Numbered from the stretch's first letter, positions 1 through 11,266 are shown. The stretch is DNA of 64,000 bases from Pelomyxa schiedti (GCA_020536535.1 JAHLWZ010000794.1:103469-167468); one strand, 5' to 3'. Notes: generated by a model from the letters alone, not told the origin. Made by a program: numbers and translations.

Positions 1-2544
1 ACTTAACTCCTAATTCTACCATTTCTGTGAAAAGGTAAGTTTCCTGAAACGAGGAACTGGATTTGTTCACTTTGTGCTGTATTTGGCAAATGGTCATTCA
101 CCAGCAATTGGAAATGTGACAATAGCTGATCGAACTGAGCCTTATTCACAGGAAAGTAGAAATCATGAACAAAGGATTTGTATAATGACAGAAATGCGAC
201 GCAGTATGACTGTTCAACAGTCAGGTTCTGCAATAACAAGCTCACTGCATTTGGGGAACGAGATAAGGATTGATTTATGTGATAGTTTGGTGAGGACGCT
301 CATTACCAAAGTCCGGCAAAAATGGAAGATATAAATCAGCTGGTAGTTGTTGTTTAATCATCTCCAGGATTGTGTGCAATTCTTGTGGGCCAATTGGTGT
401 TTCAACATGGTCTTCCACTCTAGATGCGATTAATTATCGGGGATGGCTATTCATATATGGAACGAATGAGTTTGGTTCTGTGTTGTGAGGTCAGGGAATA
501 ATTACCTGAAAAGGGGATTAAAGTGCTTCAATGTGGCTGAGCGGTTATTATTTGCATTTGTGAGAGTTGTGTTGCGAAGCATATCCTCGAACAATGTGGG
601 ATCTTGAAGGAGGTACATCGAGCATCCAGTGACAAATAGCCAGCCTTGAACTCGAGCCACTATCCCTAAAGAACAAACTATGTAAAACAGATATCTTCTA
701 GCCAAATGTAACAACCTTGTCTTATTTGATCTTTCAGGTCATCAGATGCAATTTCTTTAACACAAAGCAGAGCTTCCACAGCTCTTCTCCTGGCATCAAG
801 CCGTCTCTTCCTTGATGGAACGAGTTTTACTGTGCTATCCTCTTGGTGGTGCCAAGTTACGAAAATAAAATGATATTCAAAAATCTGGGCGGGGTACCTT
901 CTTGAGTGGGTGCATCCTTCTGAGAGAAGTGAATTTGTAGGAGATGAAAATATGTTTCCCAAAATTCCGATTCAGATCTAGATGAGGAATAAACTGGAAG
1001 TTTTGGTTCTTAAAGGAAGGGTAAGAGTATTACACACAAATCACTTTGGCAGAGACTTCTCATCATTTTTTCAAAAGCTGGAACTTTCTATAATACTGTT
1101 AGGTGACCTGGCGATCGAAGTGGGCAAACAGACCTTCAAGATAGTCCTTTTGTGGTGTTCCCTCTCTTCAGGTGTTACAAACTGTTCTTGAAATTCGTTC
1201 TTCCTGATTTTTGTTTTTTGTTGAGGGTTTGAACCTGCTGTAGAACAAGGGGGAGCATAAGAGGATTTTTCAACATGGTGAGAACTATGATGGTGATGCC
1301 GAGCGTGATGACGGACTTTTGTATTCTTGGATGAGGGAGACTGATGTGGCCTGGAATGTCTGTGGTGTGATTGATTTGTAGTTCCTTGGTGTTCGGGGTG
1401 ACCCACTCTCTGATGCTCTGGTTGTTGTCCCGTGGGAGGTCTATGCTTGTGTCGCCGGTGTGTGGAAGGCTTTCCCTCAATTCTAATTACAAGGCCTTTG
1501 GGTAGATCTGGCAACAAAGTGGAAAGCTCAGCAGTGTGCGGCTCCAAAGTGGATTGGGACACATCTTCCGCATGTTCAACGCCCACAGCGTCCGGTACAG
1601 AATCAATTTTAGGAGTACCACACACTGTGGATATTGCTGCCTCAGAGTGTATTGATCTGGGGCAATCTTCAGTATGACATGTCGAAGAAGAGACATCTGG
1701 AAGTGACAGCGGTGTGTGAGGAGATGCCAGTGAATGACTTGTCCCACACGATGATTCGATGTTCTTATTACCACATTGTTCTGGATTAGTTGCTGTCTGA
1801 CATTGCTCCAATGAGACTGATGAGTACAAAATTACAGTATTAATGTCACTCGGAAGTTGTGAAGATGCAGTTTGTACAGGGATGATTTCTGGTTGTGCTA
1901 ACTCTTCGGCAGAATGCAAAAGCACTTGAATGTCCTGGATTGCCTTTGTGGGTAACAATTGCATAGGTGATGTGTTGCAGTGCTCTGCACAATCTGTGAG
2001 AGCCTTTTCTACTGGCGATTTTTCGGCAAGAGAGGTGGGGTTATTGATACTTGGTACTTGTGTGGAAGTGTTGCCAGAAGTTACCACAGTTGTTATGGAC
2101 TTGAACATCTGGTCTTGCTGTTTGCGCTGTGACAGAGTATTGGCAGCGGCCAAGAATTGCTCTGGCTTGCAAGCCATATCTGAAGCAAACTTGCACCACA
2201 AAGTGAACATAAAATCCTCTGTAGGCCCATATTATTGAGTACTCTTATTCCCTCCTCCCCCCCAGATACTGCAACACCAACAAGCCAATGCCCAACAACA
2301 GATTAAAATTGTATGGGAAAGTTACAATACCATCGAAATGAGTTGATGCCGACAAAGGGTCCCCTGATCCAGGTCCATTTCCACTCGCTACGGCGACGCT
2401 CGAAGATGACGACGCGGACGATACGTCTCGTTTCTCAGGCCGTGTGGTACGCGCACCAACGTGGTCAGCCGCCACGCCAACAGCAGTAGCAGGACATCCC
2501 CCCTGTGCCCTCCGCAGCCCACACACTAGTCCCAGATTGATCAT
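1..2544 (-). CDS. unidentified protein, 5' part, cut by window edge
   Basis: Minus-strand gene read from an ATG at 2542-2544 and running off the left edge. Exon 1 (about 2544-2331) encodes a Ser/Ala-rich head. An intron of about 112 bp then joins it to a long exon (about 2218-1080). That exon begins with a helical-looking stretch (EDFMFTLWCKFASDMACKPE) and continues through a long Ser/Thr/Pro/His-rich low-complexity segment to a conserved-looking motif, EQFVTPEEREHHKRTILK. Further exons at about 985-890, 850-730, 665-505, 440-320 and 245-1 give helix-rich sequence (for example SESEFWETYFHLLQIHF and LTVEQSYCVAFLSLYKSF). I recognise no family; a helical-repeat or adaptor protein is possible. 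The reading frame is well kept across exons, so a real gene is likely, but exon ends are approximate. Confidence 0.6.
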
Positions 2545-3318
2545 GGACCACCGTCAATGCCCCAACCCTCAAGATCTAGATCCGGTGCACCTCTCGCGTA
2601 CCCAACGGGTATTTTTTTTTTTTTCTCCAACTCGCATGAGCGGCCAAAATGAAACGAGGCGTTTTTTGAAGATGCCACTACCATCAAAAGGTTGGTGACA
2701 TGACACCGTTGGCTATGGTACTTCACCACCAGAAGGCATTTCAGACGCTCCCAGGGCACAGAGAGCAAGGACCATTTCTGCTCCATTTTTCCAGGGAAGG
2801 TGGAGTCCCAAAGCTCAAACGTCAATAAAGAGATGTGTTTACAAGAGAAAACAGTTGCTTTATTTAAAAACACGGGTAAACAACAGACTGGGTGCGAGGA
2901 TGGGTTGACAAAGAGCGGAAGAGACCCCAAGAGGCCACGAAGAGCCGCAAGAACCGCGAAGAGCCGGAAATGAGCAGTTGTCATCAGCTTATCTGGGGAA
3001 AAGTAAGTGTTGTTTATTGGTGGAGTTGAATTCACCTGAGTATTTGTTCCGTCGGGGGGTACTCTTCACCAGAGAGTGTGTCCGTATATGTGAAGGGAAG
3101 TCAGTGGAGTCGAAATTAATAGAATGGGCACTTACTTGGGGGTTTGAGACCCCCCGGAGGGTTCCTCCTGGCCTGCCTGCCTGCCTGCCTACCTGTGTCT
3201 GTGTTGGAGAGGAGTGGGAGTGTTCTTACGAAATGAAGTCAGCCAAAGCAGGACACAGCCAAGTCAGCGGGAGTCAGAGTCAGAGTGAGGGGGGGAATGA
3301 ATGATTTCCAGTCCAGCG
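2545..3318. other. intergenic, left of the palindrome array
   Basis: Upstream flank of the minus-strand gene to the left. A minus-strand open frame at 2541-3035 has no family signature and no clear ATG start, so I do not call it a gene. Around 2930-2970 there is a short imperfect AAGAGCCG-type minisatellite, and at 3171-3190 five copies of GCCT. Confidence 0.5.
3171..3190. repeat. (GCCT)5 microsatellite
   Basis: Five perfect GCCT units followed by ACCT. Simple tandem repeat in intergenic DNA. Confidence 0.9.
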
Positions 3319-3607
3319 TGACAAAATGTCGTCAAACTTATATTGACTGGACTGGAGGTGAATCCAGAGCATCACAAAATGTCGTGACACGTTCTGGGAT
3401 TCGAGGCAGTGATCCGGTCCTGACAAAATGTCGTCACAGAAACACGGAAGACTGAACTGGTTTGACAAAATGTCGTCACCACCAGCCAAATGGGAATAAC
3501 CCAACCCAGCCCAACCTTGACTGAATGTCGTCACCGGTGGGCTGGGCAATCCGGGTCGAGACTGAATGTCGTCAACAAACCCGCTTTGGACTGACTGAAT
3601 GTCGTCA
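3319..3607. repeat. array of seven 16-bp imperfect palindromes (TGAC-N8-GTCA)
   Basis: Seven copies of a 16-mer at 3319, 3372, 3421, 3463, 3518, 3559 and 3592, all in the same orientation, start-to-start spacing 53, 49, 42, 55, 41 and 33 bp. Copies 1, 3 and 4 are TGACAAAATGTCGTCA. Copy 2 is TCACAAAATGTCGTGA, where both arms changed together so the outer arms still pair. Copies 5 and 7 are TGACTGAATGTCGTCA; copy 6 differs only in its first base. The core AATGTCGT is invariant, while the spacers between copies are unrelated. The array lies between divergent genes (left gene starting at 2544 on minus, sulfotransferase starting at 4679 on plus). This looks like a cluster of binding sites for a dimeric DNA-binding protein, but that is inference. 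Confidence 0.85.
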
Positions 3608-4678
3608 CGTCCAGTATTGATATGCTGATTCCCTCCCCCCCTCCTTCCAGCTGCTGCAGCAGAATACGGCGCTCAGCATCTCGATTGAAATGCACCTATA
3701 TCTGCACGAAAAAAAAAACAAAAAAACAAAAAAAGAATGGATGGATACTGAAGAAAAACCCAAAACCTATAACCCAAGTTATTATTATTATTATTATAAG
3801 AGTATAATAACCCAAAACAAACGTGGGAGAGTCAGAGCCCGCTCATGTCACGAGAGAGTCACCAAAACCAAACTCAGCAAACCCCCAGCCCCCAACAAAA
3901 CACCACCACCAGCCTCATCCACTCCCAGACTCACAGCACCAGGGCGCGCAAAAAAGGAGACCTGCACGGGGAAAAAAACAAAAAAACACGACACGACAAA
4001 GGATAAAAAAACCACGAGACAAAGGATAAAAAAAACAAGAGGGAATACGTGATATCACAGCAACCGAGGAGCGCATCTAGCCGGTCACGCACCCACGCAC
4101 ACCCCAACGACATGCTCTTGACTGTTTTTATTTTAATTTTGAAAAAAAGATCTCTTTCTCGGACTTAGGCGTGGAAGTTCAAGTTCAATGTGCAACTATT
4201 CTTGGGGCCTGACGCCAATAACGAGTTCAGAATTCTAAAACAACCGAAAGAGAGAAGTCTTGGTGACAACCTCTACAACCTTGGAACTGTTCCATCAATG
4301 CCACACAGCGGATTGCGTACTCACACCTGTTACAAGGAGAACGCGAAAGCAAACGAAAAAAAAAAAAAAAAGCAGATCTGGCGAATGTGTCGAAGGTGAC
4401 TGCAAGTGTCGAAAAGCCAAAAACTTGACAGTGGTGCCCTGCCGATGATGGAGCAAGAACTGCCAGTTGTTGGTTGATGAGCGCTGAATCTCAGACTGGA
4501 TCATCTGCTGCTTCCAAGTTTGAATCTTGTGCTTTTTAGTTATTGCGAGATCGGTGACTCACGGTCGTCAACGAGAAATCCTAAGAAAAAACGAGTAACA
4601 ACACAAAAAGTAAAATACAGCCACAAACACTCGGGGGTCGGTAGTCAGTGCAGTGTAGGAAGCCATCGTTCGTCCCAC
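3608..4678. other. intergenic, A-rich and simple-sequence DNA upstream of the sulfotransferase
   Basis: Contains an A-rich tract (about 3700-3760), an (ATT)n run at 3779-3797, and a second A-rich block near 3965-4045 in which ACAAAGGATAAAAAA occurs twice. The A-rich open frames here have no family features. The last 300 bases before 4679 probably hold the promoter and 5' leader of the sulfotransferase, but no TATA box or other defined element is evident. Confidence 0.5.
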
Positions 4679-6730
4679 ATGCAGCAACAAAACTTCCCTC
4701 TTGTCAAGATCTCGATTGATGTGTCACCCAGTGGCGCGGGGTCTGACCCTTTCGCTCGTGTCACACAACATGGATCTACCAGTGTCGCCGCATTTGCCTC
4801 CGAAGTCGTTTCTCTGTTGGCAAAGTGGGGCGTCGCCCCGCCTTCATTGTCTTTCTCATTTGAACCATCGGCGTGGTCTCCCAGCGCCGCCGCAGTTGCT
4901 GCTGAGGTGGACAAGCAATTGCGGGAATACGGAAGAACCAACCCTGGTGTCGCCAGGGTGCCCATTATGCAGGTTTGTGTGCACTCTCTGGTCTAATAAA
5001 CCTATTCCCTGAACTACACATATTTGTGGATGTTATTTACACACAAGGCTATCTCTTATGCTTTTCTCCCTTTTTTTCTGCTTATAGATGGCAGAGGCTA
5101 CAGTAGGTTGCCCTGAAGCTTATTTCCTTGGCGATCAGGCCGACTTCTTAACTGGTGTGCGCAACTTCCTTGTTAATATCATGGAGGACAGACTCTGCCC
5201 AAATGGTGTCCAAGTGACAAACACCTGGTTGGTTCAGCTACTTACTGCCAGGATGAAGGTTTTTACATCTAGACAACCCTTCTTTGTAAGGATTTTCTAG
5301 ATCATTAAGTTCATTGGGGCTCATCCCGAGATTACTTCCATCAAACCCAAGCACCCAGTTTTTATTACAGGTCTACCAAGGAGCGGGATGACCCTTCTGC
5401 ATTAGTATTTCTTAGTGCGTTCCAAACTTTCAATTAACCCGATGCTAAGCCTCATGGGATCTAACCCTGACGCCCGAGCTCTTCGATTTTTTGAAATGAC
5501 ATGTAACATTTCAGTTTAGCTATAACTGGGTATAACTAAACCATATTGTTTTCCAATAGATATGAGTGACCCAACAAAAGTTGTATCCACTTCACAGCAG
5601 TTAGCTTCCGATCCTCGAATTAACGAAGTACTTGTTAGGTATTGCTAAGTCATGACACTCACGACCATAGGTCAGCACAAACTGCGCTGAACTGGAGAAA
5701 TTTTTCCCTGGCTATTTCTCGCGAATTGCGCAATCACACTTTGCACACCCTTCGGCAATTGGTACATAGGACAGAGTAACTTGTTGGGCTGACTACCGTG
5801 AAGAGGAGGAAATTGGTATCATGTTCTACAACTTCTGCTTCATGTTGCATATGGGCATGGCGAAACCTGCATTCACGGAATGGTTGCAGACTACTCAAAC
5901 AAAAGGACATATTTACCGATTCCTGAGAGCATTTATGCAAATGATTCAGAGGGTACTACAGAGAAGTTAGGCTAATTTAGTGACTCCACCTTTGCAGGGT
6001 GGTACATGGGAGTACAGCCACTGGGTTCTAAAGGCCCCTCTCCATATGCTTTACATCAATCAGCTTGTTGAGGAATTTGGTGATGACTGCCAAATTGTGG
6101 TAATGCACCGTAATCCAATCCATGCAATTCCTTCGCAATGCCGCTTAGTTGAAAGCTGGGTTTCTGATTTCTTCCAACCTGGATCATGTGATAGGCAATA
6201 CATTGGCAGGTTTGTGCACTTGAAGTCTGTCCAGTTTTGATGGGTTTGTTCAGGCAGCAGATGGTTTTGTACAGAAAAGCGGTTGACACCATGATGGAGT
6301 GGGAGGCCAGAACAAATCCGGCCAAGTATATTAATGTCACCTATGAAGAGGTCTCTATTCCGATATTACCCCTACTCTTTTGAACTGAAAAATATGTACA
6401 GCTCATGCTTGACCCAATTGCTTGTGTGCAAAAAATATATCGTCACTTTGGCCTGCAAGCACCGTAAGTTCCCGTAACTTTGTCATCCTATCCTGACATT
6501 TTCGGAAATCCAGGAACGTTGACCTGCGACTTCTCACTTACACAATGCAACACAATCCCCAGACCAAATTCACCCGTGCCACGTGCGTAGTTCTCCAGCC
6601 CAATTGCGGAGTCAAATTAACCACAGCCACCAGGTACACCCCAGAAATGTATGGTCTCACCGCCGACGCCATTCAACAAGAATTTGCACCCTACGTTGGG
6701 TGGGCCACACAGAGAGGAATGTTACTCTAA
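4679..6730 (+). CDS. PAPS-dependent sulfotransferase-family protein
   Basis: Multi-exon gene of about 400 residues, ATG at 4679-4681, TAA at 6728-6730. Exons include 4679-4972, 5088-5258 and 5301-5404. The 5'-phosphosulfate-binding loop reads FITGLPRSGMTLLHYL. The 3'-phosphate-binding motif follows as VVMHRNPIHAIPSQCRL, preceded by WVLKAPLHMLYINQL. Between them lies the acceptor-side region (ELEKFFPGYFSRI, EEEIGIMFYNFCF). The layout fits the Sulfotransfer_3-like branch (soluble enzymes of the 'LHxLLAxDP' type; here YLMGSNPDARALRFFE), which transfers sulfate from PAPS to an unknown acceptor. No signal peptide or membrane anchor is evident, so it is probably cytosolic. An N-terminal segment of about 150 residues precedes the catalytic core and has no recognised domain. 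The acceptor cannot be predicted. Introns are 40-115 bp; the last one is least certain. Confidence 0.85.
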
Positions 6731-6912
6731 AAAAAAAAAAAATCCAGCCGTTTTATCCGCTCACTATGAGAGATTTTTCGTGTTTCTCCTAAGCGAAACA
6801 CATCCACATCACGGGGCGTAATGGCGTTGATGTGGCGAGGCAGTTCGTTTCCGGAAAAGCCAAAATCAACGACCGCAAAAAAAAGAGCCGGAAAGGAAGA
6901 AGTAGCCGAGAG
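6731..6912. other. short intergenic spacer
   Basis: About 180 bp between the sulfotransferase stop and the next start on the same strand. It begins with an A13 run. An Arg-rich open frame on the other strand is a shadow of GC-rich coding DNA and of the downstream T-rich intron. Confidence 0.6.
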
Positions 6913-9529
6913 ATGACGGGGATCCCACCGCCGCGAGCGGCCTCGCCCGGGGTGGGCATTGCTTCGGGGGCCCCGCGGCCGCACGTGGCCGCGCCTCAGC
7001 CCCCGACGACGTCGTCGCCGCTGTCGTCGTCGGTGCTGCGAGGCATAGGCGTGGCACCACCTCCACCAAGTATTTTTTTTTTTTTCCCCCCTTCTCTTTC
7101 TTCTTCTTTCTTTGTTACTTACTCGTAGTTGCTTCTGGGGTTTTTTTTTTGTTTGTTTGTTTGTTTGTTTTTGTTTATTGATGCCAATCACCAATACACA
7201 ATATACAAACCTTGGATAAAAGACACATACAAAGGAGGTACTTTGTATCATTTGTGGTGTAATTAGTTTTAACTTTTGGGAAGATCATATTGTTGATCCG
7301 TATGCTGCACCTGTACAGTCAGTATCTTCTGCAAATCCCTATGGTAGGGACCTCTTTTTTGTGGGCGTTTGGTTCATCAAACCATAGAATCATCTGCATT
7401 TGATCAGCCTATATTTGAGGCCAGACCTCCTGTTTCACGGAGTCCTCTCATCACATCCATTACCACAATAATAACACAACCACCACCACCCCAATTCTCT
7501 ACTGCCTCCCCTCCTTCCAAGGGTTCGGGATTCGATGAGACTGGTACATCCTATTGCCCAGTATCTATCAATACTGAGCCCTTTTTTTCCAGAGCTATCC
7601 ACTGCTCTTATTGCCCAGCGGTTATTATCACACCCTGATCCCCTTGATGACGACATTGACACACTCATTCAATCACAAATTGTGTGTTGTCCTTAATCTT
7701 TTTCTTCTCTCACTCCAACTAGTGTGTTGTAGGCTCCAGCACAAGTAATTTGGCTAACTTTTTTTCGAGCTACATTGGAATGGGTTGTATAAATGAAGTA
7801 CAAACAAGTACCTTGCCCACAAAAACCTTTCATTGGATAATACCTCTTCAAGATTGTTTCAGAAAAAAAATTGTATCTGAGAGTTTCACTCAATCATACG
7901 CCTTAGACTTCTGTTGTTGCACAGAAGACCTTTTTGGAGTAAATGACTATGTAAATACTTTGTCCCTGCTGTTTTGGGGCCAATGCATCCTTTTCATAGC
8001 TATTTCGAGTATCAAAGGGATTTATTCTCGTGTGGAATGTTGACAGTCGTGACAGTTTTGATGCCACACATGAATACTACCAGTCTATATTGAAAATCAA
8101 AGGAACCGATACCGTGCCAATGCTGCTGCTAATGAACCATAACTTTCAATCAGAGGATTCTTGGAAAGTATCAAAAAGCGAGGGTGAAGCCCTTGCTGAG
8201 ATGTTCAAATGTCCTCTTATGTGCGAAAATGATATCCTCTAATTCTTAGTTGTTTACGAACAACTAGTGACATCGCTGCAACAGCAAAGCTAGATGCAGC
8301 GCTGTTGAGTATGTGTCAGGAGGCCTACTATATCGACCAAAAGCTATCAGAACCAAGGTTTATTGGTATCACTGTACAAAAGATAACATAAGAAACACTT
8401 ACCATCCTGTAGCTGAAACTGCCCGAAAAAATGAAACTGGACAATCTGTTCTAGAAATTGTAGGCGCATCTTCTTGAGTCTTACTGAAAGTATACAGGTC
8501 CTTCTTGGAGATGCTTTTGTAGGAAAAACAACTTTCCTCAACAAGTTTCACTCCAGGACGTTCAGTGAACAGTACATATCCACTGACAGTATTCAGCCTA
8601 CAATTTACCAACCAATATTTATTACTCATTCAGGCAAGGTTGTACAAGAAAGAGTTCTGGAGGTTGAGCGCCCTAGATCTGCCAAGGAGAACTTTTTAGT
8701 CCGTTTGATTGACACACCCGGGTTTTTCACAGAGCAAGCAATTTCATTGGACCCAGCTTGCTCTGGCCTGTCTGTGTGTTTCATTTCTCAGCACGTTGAA
8801 TGCACAAATTACCTGAATTGCAGGCATCGAAGTCTGTTGCCCAAGCCGCCGCGGAAAAAGCTATGGAATGGCTAAAACAGCAATCATTAATGAACTGCCA
8901 CGGCTTTGTATTACTTTTTAATAGCACCGATAAAGCAAGCTTCAAATTTGCGGAAGAAGTACGCAAGGCCATACAAGCAGTTCGGGCTGATTTCAAGTTT
9001 GATGTATAGTTTGCTCATAAGTTCACTTATTGCCAATAGAGGGATACAGCCCGTTGCTCTTGTTGGAACGAAGATCGATATGATTTCAAAACGGGTTATC
9101 TATGACAAAGATGTATGTATTTGAAGCCCCTGCATGACACCAACTTGCTTTTTTAGGGGCAAGACCTCGCTGCCAAATATGAGTCCAGTTATACACCTGT
9201 GAACCTAGCACAACCGCAATCACTAAAAGCAATTGAGGGAATTCTGACAGAAATGGTCATACGGATGTCCGGCGGCGGAGCCCCTACAACACCCTCCACT
9301 CCTCATGTACAGGCTTCTCCTGCTTCCGATAGAAGGTCTCACAACACTCTATGTGAAACATAAAATTTGATAGTAATTCGTTAAACCTCACAGCGTTATA
9401 TTAACATCTTCTTCCAGGGTACCCCCTCCACCTTCACCTCTTACTACTTCAACAAGTGGAGATAAAAAGAAAGGCATTTTTGGGAAAGGTGACAAGAAAA
9501 AATCAGATAAGAAAAAGAAGAACCCTTAG
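6913..9529 (+). CDS. tandem small-GTPase protein: degenerate Ras-like domain followed by a Ras-like GTPase domain
   Basis: Roughly 600 residues in about 12 exons. A Pro/Ser-rich head (from the ATG at 6913) leads to ELSTALIAQRLL. The first Ras-like fold starts at 7723: strand b1 is CVVGSSTSNLANFF, where the P-loop Gly-Lys-Ser is gone. Later it has GFILVWNVDSRDSFDATHEY and VPMLLLMNHN (no NKxD). The second fold starts near 8498 with a good P-loop, VLLGDAFVGKTTFLNKF, then DTPG in place of DTAGQ, HGFVLLFNSTDKASFKFAEE, and LVGTKIDM in place of NKxD; the SAK motif is not evident. The C-terminus is Pro/Ser-rich and ends in a Lys-rich tail (DKKKSDKKKKNP) without a CAAX box, which could bind acidic membranes. 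The arrangement suggests a pseudo-GTPase regulating or dimerising with an active partner in cis. The stop is 43 bp from the end of the convergent gene. Exon joins around 7850-7990 are the least sure. Confidence 0.8.
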
Positions 9530-9572
9530 AATGTGTTTCTTTCTTTCCTTTTTTTTTTTCCTCCAGGGACAC

Positions 9573-11092
9573 TTAGATATTATCAGTACAACACGCGCAC
9601 ACAGACAGAATTCCAAATTCTCGCAAGCTATTGACCAGGTGGCTGAGAGTCTGGAATTCAAATGCTTCACTATAGCCCTGGAGCCTATAGGATTGGCATG
9701 AGAGAGGGTAATAGGGAGGTAAATTACCTTATGCTCAATCGATTGGGTACGGAAGGTTCATAGGATACACGTTTAATTTTCGCGGCCACAATCGTTCCTT
9801 CCTGTTTCAAACGGGGTTGGGTTGGCAACCATTAAGTGGGTGGAAACCTGAATCCAAATGAGCTTGAAGGGAAAGGGGGATGGGAGAAAGGAAATGATGA
9901 TCATAAATGAGCCTTCTACACTTGTACTGAAAAGAAGAAAGTAAGATGACAGGAAACAAGAGTGGAGTTAAATACCTTAAAACCATGGCCTTGGCCATAT
10001 CAGCATCAAATGTAACCCAGTTATTCGAAACTGCTTCCAGTATGTCCCTTTGTATTTGTCAAACATTCTGCCGATATCTTATTTAACATGCAACGGATTC
10101 ACGCGAGTTGACGTTTGAAGGAAAGTGCGGGTGCGTGTAAAACGCACACATAAGAATTGGAATGCCAGATCTGTCAAAAAAGTTCCCGAATCGCTGGGAA
10201 CACTCTTTTATGAGTCTCCTTGACACAGTATCACCTTAGCACAATAAGCGGAATGTTGTTGTATAAAAGATGGTCACTCGCCTATAACGCGCTGAAGTGG
10301 GTCTAGTGTGGCCCTGGGTACCCCTGTTCTTGCACTCAGGCAATCAGCAAAGTGCCCCCATGAAGTACGAACATCGGGGTTCATTCGGGCTTGGAGGACA
10401 CTGGCCAGCAGGGAGATGAAGCGCTCAGCAGGGTCCTCGGACTCTGCTCCGCCAAAATTGCCCTCATCCGCATCATCAACTGCACCGGTGGAACTGGTGC
10501 TAGCAGAAGAGCCTGGAGAAGATGCCGAAGTAGTGGGTGGTGCATTGGAGGCAGAGGCCGAGGCTGAACTAGAAGTTGAAGTGGAAGGAGCCACTGAATT
10601 AGAAGACGACGTGGTAGTTGTAGGTGTTGCAGCAGAGGAAGTGCATGAAGCAGTAGACGGATCAGCCACAGGCGTTGCACTTGTGGTTGTGGCCGTGTCG
10701 TGGGGCGCAGAGGGCGCCGAACAACTGGTACTTGTGCTAGTGCTGGTGCTGGTGCTAGTGCTAGTGCTAGTGCTTGCGCTTGTGCTGCTGCTCGTAGTGG
10801 TGGCTGTGGTGCTACTGCTAGAACTCGTTGTTGTGGCTGTACTATTAGCGGCACTAGAGGAATCCCCGCCGGAAGCGGGATTGGGCCGGGGGGCGCCCCC
10901 AGGGGATGCGGCGTCAGTGTTCTCGGCAAAGGCGAAGTCACAAAACTCGCGACATACGGCGTCGATGAGCTCCAACTGCCTAGGTATAAGCGCGCTAGCG
11001 GGGATGTCCGTCACTTCGTTCACAAAACTGCTCGTAGTACTACTGCTGGTGGTACTGCCGCTGACCGGTCCCGGTGGTGGTACGCCCGACAT
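9573..11092 (-). CDS. unidentified Ser/Thr-rich protein
   Basis: ATG at 11090-11092, probable TAA at 9573-9575. After a short head (SSFVNEVTDIPASALIPRQL, LELIDAVCREFCDFAFAEN) comes a Ser/Thr/Ala low-complexity stretch including an uninterrupted Ser-Thr alternation encoded by a 6-bp minisatellite (10731-10780). The second half looks folded: AERFISLLASVLQARMNPDV, HFADCLSARTGV, ERLIKECSQRFGNFFDRSG, AWDILEAVSNNWVTFDADMA, then EGTIVAAKIKRVSYEP and LSHLVNSLREFGIL before the stop. I recognise no domain. Helix-rich C-terminal modules of this length occur in many adaptor proteins, so no function is proposed. Introns of about 40-60 bp keep the frame. It is tail-to-tail with the tandem GTPase gene and lies just downstream of the kinase gene on the same strand. 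Confidence 0.65.
10731..10780. repeat. 6-bp minisatellite (GTGCTR)n coding for alternating Ser-Thr
   Basis: Near-perfect GTGCTA/GTGCTG units on the plus strand; read on the minus strand they encode repeated Ser-Thr within the Ser/Thr-rich protein. Confidence 0.85.
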
Positions 11093-11255
11093 GTCGTGCA
11101 CCTCGTTACTCTTGATGGGTTTTTTTTCTTTTATGATGTTTTTTAAGTTTTTGTCTGCTGAGAAGATGGAAGCAGGGGATTGATGTCAAAACAGAAAAAA
11201 TTCGAAGTTCAAGAATGAGCTTGACACGCCAACAATTTGCTGGTTGAAGGTGTCT

Positions 11256-11266
11256 TTTATTTTATT
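11256..11266 (-). promoter_or_regulatory. overlapping AATAAA polyadenylation signals at the kinase stop codon
   Basis: On the minus strand the sequence AAAAATAAAATAAAA contains two AATAAA hexamers (11261-11266 and 11256-11261). The first overlaps the TAA stop (11262-11264). This is consistent with very short 3' UTRs in this genome; position is the only evidence. Confidence 0.6.

Noticed and set aside
2541-3035. 164-codon minus-strand frame
   Set aside because: No ATG start, no recognised motif, and composition like intergenic DNA.
3280-3549. Minus-strand protein with repeated DDILS peptide
   Set aside because: The peptide repeat is only the translation of the palindrome array; not all copies are in the same frame, and there is no gene structure.
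3319-3607. CRISPR-like array
   Set aside because: Units are only 16 bp, spacers are short and uneven, and the context is a eukaryotic intron-rich genome. A binding-site cluster is more likely.
6727-7251. Arg-rich minus-strand frame of 174 codons
   Set aside because: Antisense of the GC-rich first exon and T-rich intron of the tandem GTPase gene; no start or family features.
9540-9701. Alternative last exon of the tandem GTPase (FSQAIDQVAESLEFKCF on plus)
   Set aside because: The same bases encode a frame-consistent last exon of the minus-strand gene, and the GTPase already ends at a clear TAG at 9529.
10308-11183. Long plus-strand Val/Leu-rich frame
   Set aside because: Antisense shadow of the Ser/Thr-rich minus-strand gene and its minisatellite.
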